64,000 nt of DNA from Armigeres subalbatus (GCF_024139115.2 NW_026942904.1:1-64000); one strand, 5' to 3'; shown: positions 10,941 to 24,089, numbered from the stretch's first letter. Notes: generated by a model not told the origin, from the letters alone. Numbers and translations are program-made.

Positions 10941-11881
10941 GATTTTTTCGGAAGTAGTACTGCGAAAAAAGGACATCAGTCTTAATTTATCAGAACATAT
11001 TTTACTCTAACTATGTGAAAAAATATATCAAATAAGCCTTTCCTTTTAACAGTTCCAAATTATGCCAAGTGCCCGTCATGCTAAATTACCTTTATGCCAA
11101 ATGACCTTATGCCAAGTGGCGCTGTGACAATCGACTTTATGCTCAATGATCCAACCCCCGCCAGTAGGTTATTATTATCATCCATTAGCAAGGATCTAAG
11201 GCGGGTGTTCGACCATATGTCCATATCAACCGCGAATCAAGAAAATTTACTGGATCTGTCGAAAATCATACCCCGCATGTTAAACCCGGTTCTCTGCACA
11301 ACACATTTTAGCGTAATATTCTAGACACAAAAGTTCATCACCTTGTCGTAATTCTTGACGGGATTCGAGGGAACTGAAGCTTTCACCCTGAATATTCAAA
11401 CAGTTTTGCACTGGCTTTTATCAATCTTGTAAGCTTCCCGTAGACCTGTGCGCCGATCTATTTTGAGCCGGCGGCGGCGTGAACGTAATTTTCTTACGGC
11501 GGCGGTGGCTTATCCGGCGCCACGCCGTGGTTGCTTTCGGCGGCTCGTATCGGCGCGGTTCAAAATTATCGTTTAAGCATTTCGTCGGTGTGTGAAAAAT
11601 ACCTTCGTTAAATATTTGCTTTTCTCGTGCTCTAATCGCAATAAGTATAATTTATATTGTACATACGCTGCAAAGTACTCCTTCAGGAATACAATGAGAA
11701 GAGTCACCTAAGGTTCCTTAAAAATTCTTTCAAACTTTCTTCAGGACTTCCTTTACGATCTCCTCCAGTGATTTCTCCAGAAATTCTTCTTGATTTTCAT
11801 GAATTCTTCAATAGTTCGTGTGTGGAGAGTGTGTAATTGCTAGTTAGAACGTCTGCAAAAATTTGAACGATGACTTCCTTA
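10941..11881. other. unassigned sequence with a GC-rich patch
   Basis: Short TTATGCCAAATGACC-like repeats lie at about 11060-11130. A GC-rich patch of CGGCGGC type lies at 11465-11560 in an AT-rich surrounding. Nothing coding recognised. Confidence 0.35.
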
Positions 11882-12048
11882 AGCCTACCTTACATCTCGA
11901 GAAAATTTTCCACCAGTTTTTGGTCCCCGTGCATTTTAAATGGGGCCGGGATTCTGATTTTCTGTGCCCAAATCCCGAAAACATCGTATATGTAAAAAGG
12001 CATGGGGAAAAATTTCGCGAACAAGATTCCCGATGTGTGAGGCTACTT
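11882..12048. mobile_element. 167-bp MITE (copy 1)
   Basis: It is flanked by TTA (11879-11881 and 12049-12051). The interior closely matches 39747-39913, for example CCCGTGCATTTTAAATGGGG and GTGCCCAAATCCCGAAAACA, and both copies are 167 bp. The ends are inverted repeats of the AGGCTRCCTTACAYCTCG type. The TTA duplication suggests PIF/Harbinger mobilisation. Confidence 0.8.
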
Positions 12049-12142
12049 TTAGCCTGGCGGATACGGGTAATTTTTTTTTTGGTACTTCCCTATGCCTATG
12101 ACTATAACCGTGTGTTTCGTCCAGGGTGGGACGACCCTACGT

Positions 12143-12540
12143 TGTGTTAACTTTACAGTATCCAGTACAACTGTTGATTACTTTTACTACTGATTTATCA
12201 CCTCCAAGAGGCAGCGTGCCAGCTCGGAGGTTACGATAACGAAAACTGTAAATCACATGGTTTAAGGAGTAGCCTTTTATAGGCGACTCTTAGTACAGCA
12301 GGACAATTATATAATAATGTTACAACTATTGGGGACGTGTGCACAAACATTCAAATTTAAATTCTAATTGGACTTACAGAGCGCGCCAACTGCTATGCAC
12401 ATAACGCAAGCAGTTGGCGCGAGAACAGTGAATAACAAAAGTGACACAAAATAAAAGGCGCACACACGCTGCACTATTAGGCTTCAACAGCAGCTACGTC
12501 GATAAGCACAGTTCGTGATCGAACACCGTGTTAAAAACTA
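12143..12540 (+). repeat. possible solo LTR
   Basis: The segment opens TGTGTTAAC and contains a TATA-like TTTTATAGG at about 12275 and an AATAAAA signal at about 12450. A terminal ACA near 12528 would close it. I could not find a clean target duplication, so the LTR reading is weak. Confidence 0.25.
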
Positions 12541-12583
12541 CCCCTAAATAAAGTAATAAGGGTATGATCAATGAATAAATATA

Positions 12584-12700
12584 AGGGGCCGTCCAGAAAC
12601 CACGTGGTCATATATGGGGGGAGGGGGGTTTGGAAAATGACCACGATAAGCCACATGGGGGGAGGGGGGTGTTGCTCTCCAACCACGTGGTTTTTTTTTA
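12584..12700. mobile_element. MITE of the CCACGTGGTC family (copy 1)
   Basis: It begins GGGGCCGTCCAGAAACCACG, has two G-rich blocks separated by AATGACCACGATAAGCCACA, and ends with an inverted CCACGTGGTTT. The same layout recurs at 20890-21012. Confidence 0.75.
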
Positions 12701-13304
12701 CACGTAAAACTTTTGGTGAATAACAATAGCGGTTTAAAAAATACAAAGCATTAAAATTTAATGATTTAATCATTAAACGCAAAGCGAGACGATGCCCACG
12801 TAGCGTATTTTCAACTCAGCGTTAAAAAGACGTAGGTGTGCATCGGGAAAAACCGGTAACGTAGCGTCAGTCGCAACGCCATTTTAGCCTTTGATCCTAT
12901 TTCCATAAAAAAAATAACGAAAAACAGGTTGCGATTCAGTCTTAATTTCCACAAAAAAAATTTGGAAAGGAAAAATGGAAAAATATTTTTAAAAAATTTC
13001 GCCGCGCCACGCCACCGCCGCAGATGGTTTTTGGCATCACGCCGCCGACACTTTTGCATCAGCGGACTGCAACTACAATTTTGAAAATTGTTCATGTTTT
13101 TACAAAATGTACAATGAGAGTTCATGTTTTTACGAAATGTAGGCAATGAACTGTGTATAACAAGTTTTCAACAGTTCCTGACGATATTCAATTTTTCAAT
13201 AGTTTAGCGCCTTTATTTAATTGTTTCTAATGATTGTGCAAAATCTTAAACAGTTTGTCGATCGATTGATAAAAAACCCAGATTAATCCACCTAGCGGTG
13301 ATGG
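12701..13304. other. unassigned sequence with GC-rich patch
   Basis: A GCCGCGCCACGCCACCGCCG-like patch lies at about 13002. A short direct repeat (ATGTTTTTACRAAATGTA) lies at 13093-13142. No gene recognised. Confidence 0.35.
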
Positions 13305-13579
13305 TGCCTTTCTCGTTTCATTCGAGTGAGTAATTTCTACGCACTTTTGGTGAAAAAAAAGTATTTTGACCATAACTTCTGAGCCTATAGTCCGATCCGG
13401 CCAATTTTCAACAGAAAACAATGGGACCGGATTCTGCATCGAATGCAACTTCTTGCAAGCAAATCGGCTGAGGGTACATATGTGACTAAAATGAGTGAGA
13501 TTTTGAAAAATGTATTTTGGCCATAACTTCGAAACCCATAGTCCGATTAGCATAGCATAGCATATGTGATTGTACAAAT

Positions 13580-14420
13580 CGTGGGTGACTATGCAATGCT
13601 CAATTGAGCAATCTACTGTATATTGTCACAAATTGGTACTTGGGATTTGTACCTTTCCCGACTAGAAGGTCATATCAAAATTATATCAACCTATGTTATT
13701 ATGTTATGCTAAATTTTTATAACAAAATTTGTTAGAAACATGGTGCAGGATGTTGTTAAAATATCTAAATTTCTATCAAAAATTACACTACTGGAAACAA
13801 AAAACTATCAAATTTTGTTACATTTTTATCATAAAAATAACTAATTTTGATAAAAATTTATAACAGAATCAGATACAAATATATTGTTTATGTGCAGTTG
13901 GAATTTTTTACAGGTCGTGATAGGTCTCCAGATTGAGATCAACAATCAGAAATTTTTGTTTTTATATGTACAAGAATATTTTTCGAGAACATGAAACTAA
14001 CAACATTGCAATAAAGGCAATCTTTTCAAATTATATCAGCATTGTGATATCTATGGCTGGAGGACTTTACTACATCTATTTTAATTGCCTACTGTTGGGC
14101 AATTCGGCGTTAAACTGTTTTTTTGAATCATATTATGATAAAATCCTGTTACAACATTTGAAAGATAATGCTACTTAGAACAAAATTGTATCAAAATAAG
14201 TTATAAATATCACAATATGTTAAAACTGTGTTCAGTTTCTATTATGCTCTACTAGTTAGGTTTCCTATACAGTAGCAGTTGTATACCTGGCCACGTCCTT
14301 ACAATCATTGAAGGAAGGGAAGGAATGTTAGTTCAACATCTACTAGTGAAGATGCAGGGAACCCACACTACCTTCATAGATGTCTCGGGAAGGAAAATTT
14401 GTGTTAGTGGGAAAGGTGAA
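13580..14420. mobile_element. AT-rich insertion within the 150-bp-unit element
   Basis: About 1 kb separates two groups of the ~150-bp units. It is rich in TATCAAAATT and ATAACAAAATTTGTTA, resembling the GATAAC-rich sequences at 24905-25560. Its tail at 14295-14420 resembles the two flanks of the 20.5-kb hAT-bounded block joined together. Confidence 0.45.
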
Positions 14421-15172
14421 TAATAGGGAGCTCTATTCGAAAATTTAGAGCGTTTGTCAATAACAGTATATGCTGTAAAAATAATAAAATATATTCATCA
14501 ATTTGCTTACAAACCGTCCTAAGGAAAAACAAAACAAAACACAAAATTTCGGTGAATCGCGCGATCGTTCTGCCGTCCGAAACAAGAGCCAACACGCACT
14601 GAACTAACTTCGAAACCCATATAGTCCGATTGGACCAAATTTCAATACGAAACAATTGAAACGTCGAATCTACGTCGAATGAAACTTGTTGCGAGTAAAT
14701 CAGCTAAGAGTAAGTGCCTAAAAAGTGAGTGAGAATTTTCCTTATAAAAAATATATTTTGGCCATAATTCCGAAGCCCATAGTCCGATTGGGACAATTTT
14801 CAATACGAAACAATGGGACAAGATTCCGCGTCGAATGCAACTTGTTGCGAGCAAATCGGTTAAGGATAAGTGCCTGAAAAATGAGTGAAAATTTTGTACG
14901 TGTTTCTCATGTGAGAAAGTGGATTTTGGCCATAACTTCGAAACCCATAGTCCGATCTGTCCAATTTTCAATACGAAACAATGGGACATGATTCTGCGTT
15001 GAATGAAACTTGTTGCGAGTAAATCAGCTAAGAGTAAGTGTCTAAAAGCCCATAGTCCGATTCGGCCAATTTTCAATACGAAACAATGGGACAAGATTCC
15101 GCGTCGAATGCAACTTGTTGCGAGCAAATCGGTTAATGATAAGTGCCTGAAAAATGAGTGAGATTATTTTGC

Positions 15173-15240
15173 GCACACACATACACACACATACACACAC
15201 ACATACACACACACACATACACACACACATACACACAGAC
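15173..15240. repeat. CA microsatellite
   Basis: Runs of ACACAC interrupted by ATA. The minus-strand frame reads repeated Val-Cys-Met. Confidence 0.9.
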
Positions 15241-15366
15241 ATCACTTCAATTCGTCGAGCTGAGTCGATCGGTATATAACACTATGGGTCTCCGGGACTC
15301 CTATCAAAAGTTCGTTTTTGGAGCGAACATATAGCCTTTACGTATACTTTGTATACGAAAAAGGCA

Positions 15367-17160
15367 AAATTCATCAAAATGAGTTATTAGTTCATACCTC
15401 CTGACCACTTTTCGTGACGGCCTTAAATTTGATTCTGCAGAATGACCCCCCCCCTATATTTCCCGTAAGACGTATTCTACGTCAAAAAATTTCCATTGGA
15501 AATTTAGAAGAATTTCCTTTGCAGATTCATTAATGTTGCCCAGGATTTTGAAAATAAATTTTAGAAATTCTGTAAAAAAAGTCAGCTGGAATTTTTTTCT
15601 AATTTACACTGGGAGTTCTTCGGAATTTGATGTTTATTGAAATTTTCATCGTAAATATGCATTTCGGATCTTTCTACGGATTCTTCTAGTTCTTCAAAAT
15701 TTCTACCGAACATTTTTGGGAACTCTTCCACACAATTTCGGATAAAATGTCGTTTTTCCGTTGAGACTCCGAAGATTTTCTTGTCAACATTCTGAAGGGT
15801 ATCCCTTGTAACTCCAGAATAATTATTCTTGAAAATTCAGAAGATCTTGGAATTTAAAATTAATCCAACAACAAATGTAGGCAATAATTTAGGCTTAAGA
15901 AGCCTAGTTTTTATGATATTGAACAATTAGGATAATTGATCGAAAAATTTAATAATGCATTTAAAAAATCAACATGAAATTCTAATTAATAAAAATGCTT
16001 TCTAAATTCATAAAAGTCTTAGAACTAAGGATATTCCTTCGCTATAGAAAAAAAATTCAGTGTTCCAGAAAAAAACACTCCAATCCCTAAAACAATCTAG
16101 GTTAAATAATAGTGTTATAATAACGATTGAAATTCAATTCCAAAACAAATCTCAACCCTTTCAGGACGGATGGGTCATATATGCCCAGCGTTTTAGATTG
16201 TCTATAAAATCACAAAAGAGAGCTAGGCCACCATTTTCTTCAGCTCATCTCAATTGTTCATCTAGATATTGGCTTTTCAGAAAAAATATGGGAGCTCAAA
16301 TTTGACTGACCCTGAAAACTCAGATATCCGAGACCTTGGGAAGATTTCGATTCTAAGAGCATGCAAATGAAGTTGAAATGTTTGAATCGTAAACCACATT
16401 GTTTCATCATTCTGAATACTCAGATAAGATGGGTCATCCTGAACGTTAAGCCAGTGATTAATATTCTGAAATACGAGATGCTCAAGGTACTCCAAAACGT
16501 TCTCAAGTTCAGCCCACGATATCTACCAGATCAATCAAGACATTTGCATGCAATGTCTTCATCATCGGTATATACCCAATCCGATGCAATAAGCATATGA
16601 TCCTAATTTCCATTAACATGAGATCCAAGAGACAAGGTACCCAAAATTATCTTGAGTCAACATCAAGTTGCACAATGACAATGAGGTTTGTTCGCAAACT
16701 TTTTTATAGGGCCTTAGAAGCACTGGGTTCACGGACTTGAATGATTAAGTAGTTCAAATTACGACTTCCAGGACGTTTTGTATAACCTAAAAAGTCTGTA
16801 GTAGCTTGTATAAATAATAATTGAAGTCATATCAACCCAATGGACCTACTGGGATATTATATCATACATCATTCATATGTTGGTTAATTGGATAAATCGA
16901 ATTATCCGAACTTCAAAATAATAATTGGTCTATAATACATTCATTACTCTATGAGTCGCTTATGAAAGGACCATTGACTAAAGCATATTCGATATGTGGA
17001 ATTGAAGTTCCTTGGAAAATTATTCGAAAGAACCATCAGAGTATCTGAGAAAATATGTTTATTATGACATCATTGGCTTACACGAGTCTCTATTAAAATA
17101 GAATTTCAATGGAGAATTAGAAATTTTGAGAGATGAGCCAGCTCTGGACTAAAAATCTAT
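15367..17160. other. unassigned AT-rich sequence
   Basis: About 15490-15860 has loosely repeated GAATTTC/AAATTCT phrases like the degenerate minisatellite at 21250-22470. The remainder has no recognisable structure or coding potential. Confidence 0.35.
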
Positions 17161-17164
17161 TTAA

Positions 17165-18285
17165 TAAAAAAAAGTAGAAATTTTACACAATAAAATAAAT
17201 TAACAATAAAGAAATCAGGGCATGAGGATTAAATAGATATAGAATTTCTATGCAAAACAGTAAACAGTTGAAAATTTTCCACAAAACAATAATAAATTAA
17301 CACTTGTAAAAGCAAAAATTGCAATTATAAAATAAGAATTTTTCATATAGAAATCAAAATGTTCCACGAAAAAAATAACAAAATTCTCATGAATAAATCA
17401 ATATTAGCAATAAACAATTACAAATGTTTCCAGAAAAAAAAATATTCTTTTCCTCAAAAAATATTTTTTTCCACAAAATCTATATAATAAAAATGATTTA
17501 AGATTTCCTTCCTGACGATTTAACTAGCGATCGGGTTGACCGATATGCGAGATTTTTCCCTAATCGATTCGTTTTGGGATCCGCAAGGTTTGTATATACA
17601 AAAAGTTGGTGAATTCAACGGGGAAATGTAAAAAGTCAATAAAATACAATTTTGGGTCAGCTGTTGAGGAAAACAAAACAAACGCACGGAAATTGATCTA
17701 GAGTGCGGTGCTGCAAATAGTTCATTGTGACATTTGCAACACCTGGGCAATGCTGGGTTTCTTTCACATCAATGAAGAGCAATGAAAAAATAAGAAAATT
17801 TACATTGAGAAAATACTAAAAAGCAATCAAATTGATAACATTTTCCATGAACTTCAAACGCTTCTAAAGAAGAGGTACTCTATGGAAAAATGCTCAATTT
17901 ATATATTATTTTGTATTCTTCAATGGAAAATTTCCTTTTTTTAATGCTCTTTATTGATTTTTTCGTGGAATTAAATTTTTGGTAAAAAAAAATATTTATT
18001 TTGTGGAAAATTTTGCAATTATTTATTGCTAATACTGATTTATTTATGGAATAATTGTATTTTTTTCCGTGAAACATTTCGATTTCTTTAAGGAAAGTTC
18101 TTCTTTCATAATTGCAATTTTTGATTTTAAAAGTGTTAATTTATTTTTGTTTTGTGGAAAATTCTTAATTGTTTATGAAAATTTTGCATTACATATTTGT
18201 AGAAAATTTAATATTTTTTTATTGTTCATTCCATGATTTCTTTATTGGAAATTTCCTAATTGTTATGGAAATTTTTTTTTAATTT
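17165..18285. mobile_element. AT-rich foldback element
   Basis: The arm at about 17210-17485 is the diverged inverse of 17880-18180, sharing for example AAAAATTGCAATTAT, AATAAATTAACACTT and TATTAGCAATAAA in inverted order. The ~390-bp spacer is unlike the arms and contains no recognised gene. A fragment of the same type lies at 21040-21210. Confidence 0.65.
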
Positions 18286-18934
18286 TTTAAGCAGGGTTTC
18301 TACTTCAGACGATATCGTATCTTAGAACATCGACTCATGGAAGATCTATTGTAGATTGTGAAAGTTATAAATGAAATCGCATCGGCTCATGATTTCATAG
18401 ATATTTGTGGATATATTCTCAACTTAGGACATTTTGTTTCTTGGCAGTTTGGCCTATGACACCCGAAAAAAAAATACGACTTTTCAGTTCTTACTATACT
18501 AGTTTTGGCAAGATCGAGTGGAAAACCCTAAATATGTACGTTAAATCCATGTAAAAAAATCGTCTTGAAAGGGTTCAATACCAAAATATAACAATAAATT
18601 CTAGAATACCAAAAGGAACCAAAAGATATTAAAGACTGTAGATATAAAATGAAAACTAGCATTTAATGCCAAAAAATTAAAAAATATAGGGATAATTTGG
18701 AAAGTTACTAAGCCATTAGAAATTTTTCCAGAAATTTTTATAACATATTCGCGAGTCCACATTTTTTTGTATCGTGATGCATGGAAGGTGTGCGAGTTCT
18801 AGATATCCTGATACCTGATAGAGATTACAACATGATAACATCAACAAAATGTTAGAATTCATGAAAATTTATAATTTCTATGCTGGGTTTAGTTTGATTT
18901 TGAATCAGTTGTAATTCCTGGTTTTGTCCATCGG
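18286..18934. other. unassigned AT-rich sequence
   Basis: No recognisable structure. Confidence 0.3.
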
Positions 18935-20816
18935 CTGGTAGCGACGGATGGCGCTCAAAATAGTGACTTTAGTGACCAGAGCTGACGAAAAAAGGGACCA
19001 AATAGTGACTTTCAGTTGCGAAAAAAGTGACCAAATAGTGACTTTTAGTTTCAGTTCCAAGTTCGATGAGACGAAATCAAGCGTTTTTGGGTCGAAGTTG
19101 AAACTTTTTTTTCGTAATTTGTGGCGGAAAACATCTTTCACTCACCACTCTTTTCTCTTAGAACGAACTCAGAACCTCATAATAAATTCCTTTCAAAAAG
19201 CTCTAAACGCGGGAAGCACTGGTTCTGATGATGCATTTCAACTTGTTCTACACAGCAGTGAGGTCCGCAACACAAGATGAGCGAGAACAAAGCGAAAATC
19301 ATCACTTCTCTGTGGGGCTGCCTATCCGAATCTGTTTTTTCACACTTGTATACAAGTTTGATAAATTTGTTATCTATTTCTACAAACTCTGGAACTCTTT
19401 TAAACCCACGGAAATTTTACTCAATATCATTCAAAAGCAGGACTATCAAAAACTATGAGTAGTCTTGTGAGCAAATCAAATATTAACGGCACTGGAAGTG
19501 AGCGAAACATGGCTATCACTCATAAGACCTGTTTTTCTTCCCCGAAAAATGATTTCTCGACGAAAATCTGCGTGAATGAGCATTCTCTTCTCGTGTCGTG
19601 AGAATGAGTGAAAATTACGATCACTGGTTTAGCCGAACACCTACTTAAGAAAGATGCAAAGAACTCTACGATTTGTCATAGGTGTCACGGAAGTTTTTGG
19701 AATCTTTAGTGCGAAAGAAACAACAGTACGGATTGTTTTGGTAGAAAACGAAACAAAAAGATGATTCATGTACAACGAGTCTGGGATTGAACGCTAGACC
19801 TCCTGCTTATTATGCAGGCCCATAATCTCTGAGCTTTTAAATATTTTTTCTCTAAAATACGCAGATTTTCCGACTTGCTGTGCGTATTCATGAACGATTT
19901 TGCTATAGAATTCGACAGAGCATACAATCTTTAAAAATGGGGAGACTAGATCTCCTTTCTATGATATCTACTCAATAAATATTTTTTTAGATCAAACCCT
20001 TCATTACATCTGTCAAATCTACAAAAAAATAGCCGCTTGAGAACAATTTATATTTTCATGAATTTTTTCGCCAATTTTTGTAAGGACTAATGAGGGATCA
20101 AGTCTCCTCATATTGCGGCAACAACTCAAAATCCAAATATCCTGAAATTGTGATAGAATGTTGGCATTTCTATCAGTGAAGATCATTTGGCATATTTATG
20201 GATTTATGCTATGAAAAAATTATGACATTTGGTCATTATTGGGAGAAGTTGTTCAACACAGTAAATAATAGAGTAAATGAGGTTGTCATTCAAAAAAAAA
20301 ACTCGTCACATAACGATCATTTGTCTAGAGGATCTATTATAAAAATACGCTATAACAATACTACTTTAGTTCTCGGTAAAACAGGGGAGAATCAAGTCTC
20401 CCAAGGAATCAAGTCTCCGCACCTTCCCCTACTGTATAAAGTTTGCGTTTAAAAAAATCGAAATCGGCAGGTCTCCTGCTTGCATGACTGTATACCAATT
20501 TATAAATTGTGACGTAAAACACCTTCAATTAGCTACTGGTGAAATACCAATAAGAGCAGCGAGTTAAATGGCTGGCGAAGTTTCAGAGCGATAATTTTTC
20601 CAAGATCCGTAATTTCATTTCCGCCATGAACAAAGCATCATCCGACGGATACATAAAGCTTTTTTAAAAAAAATAGTGAATAGTTTCAAAATAGTTGAAA
20701 ATAGTGACTTTTTGCGAGAAAAAGTGACTTTAGTGACTTGAGGTCGAAAAAAGAGACTTTTTAGTGACTTGCTTGAAAAAAGTGACCAAGTCACTAAAAA
20801 GTGACCCGCTACCAGG
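18935..20816. mobile_element. element with CTGGTAGCG ends and AGTGACTT subterminal repeats
   Basis: CTGGTAGCG at 18935-18943 is inverted exactly at 20808-20816. Next to each end are about five copies of AGTGACTTT or variants, facing inward (18957-19050 and 20700-20805). The ~1.65-kb interior lacks a recognisable transposase. Subterminal motif clusters like these often serve as transposase binding sites, so this is probably a non-autonomous DNA transposon. Confidence 0.6.
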
Positions 20817-20889
20817 CCTGCCATCTTGAAAATTGATCGGGTTAACCATATGTTTTAGTTATATAAGTTTTTTTTTTTTTGGTTTTTGA

Positions 20890-21012
20890 AAAAACCACGT
20901 GGTCATAGTGGGGGGGAGGGGGGGTCTGCCAAATGACCACGATAAGCCACATGGGGGGAGGGGGGGTTGAAAATCTTTAAAAATATGACCACGTGGTTTC
21001 TGGACGGCCTCT
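20890..21012. mobile_element. MITE of the CCACGTGGTC family (copy 2)
   Basis: It starts AAACCACGTGGTCAT and ends CCACGTGGTTTCTGGACGGC. It shares the two G-rich blocks and AATGACCACGATAAGCCACA with 12584-12700. Confidence 0.8.
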
Positions 21013-21249
21013 AAAATATCCACAAAGTATTAAGAAATCAAAGTGTTCCGCAAATTAAAAAAACACAAAATTTCCATAAAGTTTTCAATTGTTGCATTAT
21101 TGGTGAAAACTTTTTATGCCAGGATTTCTTTATTGGAAATTTCCTAATTTGTTATTAAGGGAAAATTTCTAAATCTCCATGGAAATTTTATTTTGCTACC
21201 CAGAGGAATGCATAAATGGTGAGTCTAGATGTAATGCCAACCAAAAATA

Positions 21250-22470
21250 TTAGATGAGAGAATTCCAGCAGGGCATACGTGAGAATCCTTCAGAAATTGT
21301 CTGGAACTTTTCCAGGTGTTCCTTATCCAGAAAATCTAAAACACGTATTATTCATTCCTCAGAACTTCTGGATAAGGGAATGCATAAAACTTCTAGAAAA
21401 GGAATTCTTTTAGTAAGTTAAATTTTTTTGAGAATAAAACACCCTAGAATTCTTGGATAAGAGTTTCACAATAATTCTTGTGTAAGGAACTTTTAGAAGT
21501 CGTGTCGGAGAAATTTCTTATTATTCATAGGAGAATATTTCTTCATGATTCGTGTGGGAGTAATTCCCCAGAGTTATCAAAGAAAACAGTTATCCGGCCT
21601 ACGGCGTGAGTAATTCGCCAGGAACATAAGGGGATATATTTTTTTTTTCAAATTCCTGAAGGAGAAATTTATTTTAATTTCTAGGTAAGGGATTTCTCAA
21701 AATTCGAGCGAGAAGGTTTGTCATGATCTTCTGGAGAGGCCATTCTCAAAAACTTCTGAATGAGTATTCAGGAGAATTTCTGTAGAAGGAATTCTTGTAG
21801 GATGAAATTCCCCGAGTTTCTGAAGGAGAAATTCTTCTTAAAAGTCTAAAGCAGGAATATACCACAATTCTTGTATATCAAGCTCCCAGAATTCCCGAAG
21901 AAGATTTTCTCCGAAATATCTGGGTGGAAGATTTCCAGAAAATTCAAGAAAATGGAAATTGAGGTGAAAACTGAATTGAGGTGAGAAGGTATGCTGCAGT
22001 CTAGGATTCCTGAGGAAGAATTTGTATATATTTGTATGGAAAAATAACAATATAATGTGGTACAAATTTCCCAAAAATCCTTAAAGGAAGAATTCTCCAT
22101 AATATCTGAAGGGGAACAGGGAGCATCCTCAGAACCATAATTCCTGAGGCAGGGAAAACCCTGTATTCTTGTAATATGAGTTTCAAAGAATTCCCGAAGA
22201 AGATTTCCTGGGGAAAGAATTGCACAGAATTAAAAAGAAAAGAATTTTCCGAAATTCTCAAAGGGGCAATTCCTCAAAATTCTTTGAGTGGGAATTCTTC
22301 AGAATTTCTGGAAGAGTAGTTCCTCAGAGTTACTGTAGAAAGAATCACAGATGACGGAGTTTTCAGAAATGAATTTTCCAGAATTCCGAGAGAAGAAATT
22401 TTTTCAGAAGTGTTTCTCAAAAATTGAGAAGAGGGGACTTATGTAATAATGCTGAGTAATATTAGGTTCG
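21250..22470. repeat. degenerate minisatellite of GAATTC / GGAGAA type
   Basis: Irregular units of about 30-37 bp of the form AATTCCTGAAGGAGAATTTC run through the block. They resemble an aged relative of the regular 24-bp array at 45720-47250. Overlapping minus-strand frames of 78-86 codons arise from it. Confidence 0.65.
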
Positions 22471-22539
22471 ATTTCCGGTCTGGTCTAGGAAATCTTCGGG
22501 TTGGAAATTTTTTCAACTACCCTAGGCATGAAAGTATTG

Positions 22540-22870
22540 TCGTGTTAGCCTTATTATATACACCCAACCAGCGGATGGCGGATTTTAATACAGTTCTGCA
22601 TAAGAACCTTACAGAAACTGTATAATAATTGGGCATATACACCCAACCAGAGATTGCAACATTTTATTGCAATCTCGCATTAGTTTCGTGTACAGTTTGC
22701 CATAATTTGCGACATATGCACAGATTGTATTAAGTAAACGGCAGGCCCTTGCATTAGGTCTCCGATCACGAGAAAATAAGAACTGGTTATGTGTTAGTGT
22801 TGTCTACATTGAATCTAATTTTACACTCCCCCATCGAGGAGTGAAATGCTGTACACCCAGGTCTTTTTTT
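22540..22870. repeat. diverged repeat with ATACACCCAACCAG direct copies
   Basis: ATACACCCAACCAG occurs at about 22558 and 22639, and a TACACCCAG variant follows near 22851. Element boundaries are not clear. Confidence 0.35.
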
Positions 22871-22894
22871 ACTAAGGGTATGCGATAACACACT

Positions 22895-23010
22895 TTTTCC
22901 TAACGAAACGAAACGAAACGAAATTTAAAATGTCTATGTTGATTCGGATCGAAACGAAACGAAATATGGATTTACTTTCGAAACTTCGAAACGAAACGAA
23001 ATTTCAATTT
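22895..23010. repeat. CGAAACGAAACGAAA repeat
   Basis: Clusters of CGAAACGAAA lie here, with related clusters at 45060-45180 and, inverted, at 57880-57960. They mark a dispersed family whose boundaries I cannot define. Confidence 0.5.
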
Positions 23011-23921
23011 TTTTTCCGCGGAATTTTGATTAAATTGGTTTTACATTATGTACGCAATTCGGATTTCACTTTTTCGAAGTCAAATAACTGTTTTACGACT
23101 AATAGAGTTATAATAACAGAAGAGGCAGTCTGTGATGAATCACCGCATTCTCGCCACATACATGATTGGCGATAAGGCAATAACCCAGCATTTATGCCGC
23201 TTTCATATCAGAAAGTATAAAAAAATATAGAAATTGTGGGATTTTTCATATACGGATTAAAATTACGTTTAAAACTTTAGTTCACTTAAGATTAATGTAA
23301 TTATGCTGAAGTATACTTAATATTGTCTTATCAACGTGGTTTTGCATACACGGATAGAGAATTGATATTTGAAAAGTGCGTAACAGCCAAAACTTATTCC
23401 TTATTCTTCGTCTACATATATATATAGCATACATTTGCTCACTAGAAGAATCCTATGCACCTTTCTAAAATGCACAAAGATATGTACTTCAGATTGAATT
23501 TCACAAACCCATAGTCTTATATACAATCAGCTCGACGAATAGAGCAATGTGTCCTTGGCATATGAGAACAGCTGTTATGGTCAGTATGAGCTAAATGCAA
23601 TCATAAGTGAAGAACTTTCAGCAAATTCCATGCGAAGATCTAGAAATGCCCACAAATCTTCAATGTTTCTTACATATTGCGGAAATAGTCAAAGAAGATC
23701 TTAGCTTGATTAACTGTACACATCGTAATTGCTAATCATGATTGTCCGAGAAACAGCAAATATGCACAGCTCACCAATTAAATAATATTCTTGGGATACA
23801 AAAAAGTTATTCTTATTGTATACTTGCTTCGGAGTTTCCAAATCATGACCAATAACGATGCTGGTCAGGTCCTTACAGTCAATTTAGGATTAGGAGAAGA
23901 AAATTAGTTTAACACTCATTG
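23011..23921. other. unassigned sequence
   Basis: No gene or repeat structure recognised, apart from the last ~50 bp, which resemble 14295-14345. Confidence 0.3.
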
Positions 23922-23929
23922 TTATAAAA
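23922..23929. repeat. 8-bp target duplication, left copy
   Basis: TTATAAAA immediately precedes the hAT-type end CAGCGGTTCTCAACC. It is repeated exactly at 44388-44395. Confidence 0.75.
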
Positions 23930-24089
23930 CAGCGGTTCTCAACCTTTTCCTTGAGAGATACCCTTCGAACTTTTGCATTAATTGAGGTACCCCCTATGAT
24001 TTTTTTTGCTGTAAATGAAAATAGTCGTTTTTAAACTTCCCAATTAAAATTAAGTTCTTACATTACTGACTGAAGGAAATGTTTTGACT

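Larger units (their letters stand above)
13305..15366. mobile_element. element of ~150-bp tandem units with TGCCTTTCTCGT ends
   Basis: It begins TGCCTTTCTCGT and ends near-inverted as ACGAAAAAGGCA. Inside, about six copies of a 140-170-bp unit (from about 13365, 13512, 14608, 14760, 14928 and 15045) share CCATAACTTCGAAACCCATA, GTCCGAT, CAATTTTCAATACGAAACAA and GCGAGCAAATCGG. A CA-rich microsatellite (15173-15240) and GGTATATAACACTATGGGTC precede the right end. A related end lies at 34425-34675. Frames across it are repeat artefacts. Confidence 0.7.

Noticed and set aside
19770..19835. tRNA-like segment (minus strand, CGTTCAATCCCAG)
   Set aside because: Only the T-arm-like half is recognisable and no D arm could be placed, so it was not listed as a feature.
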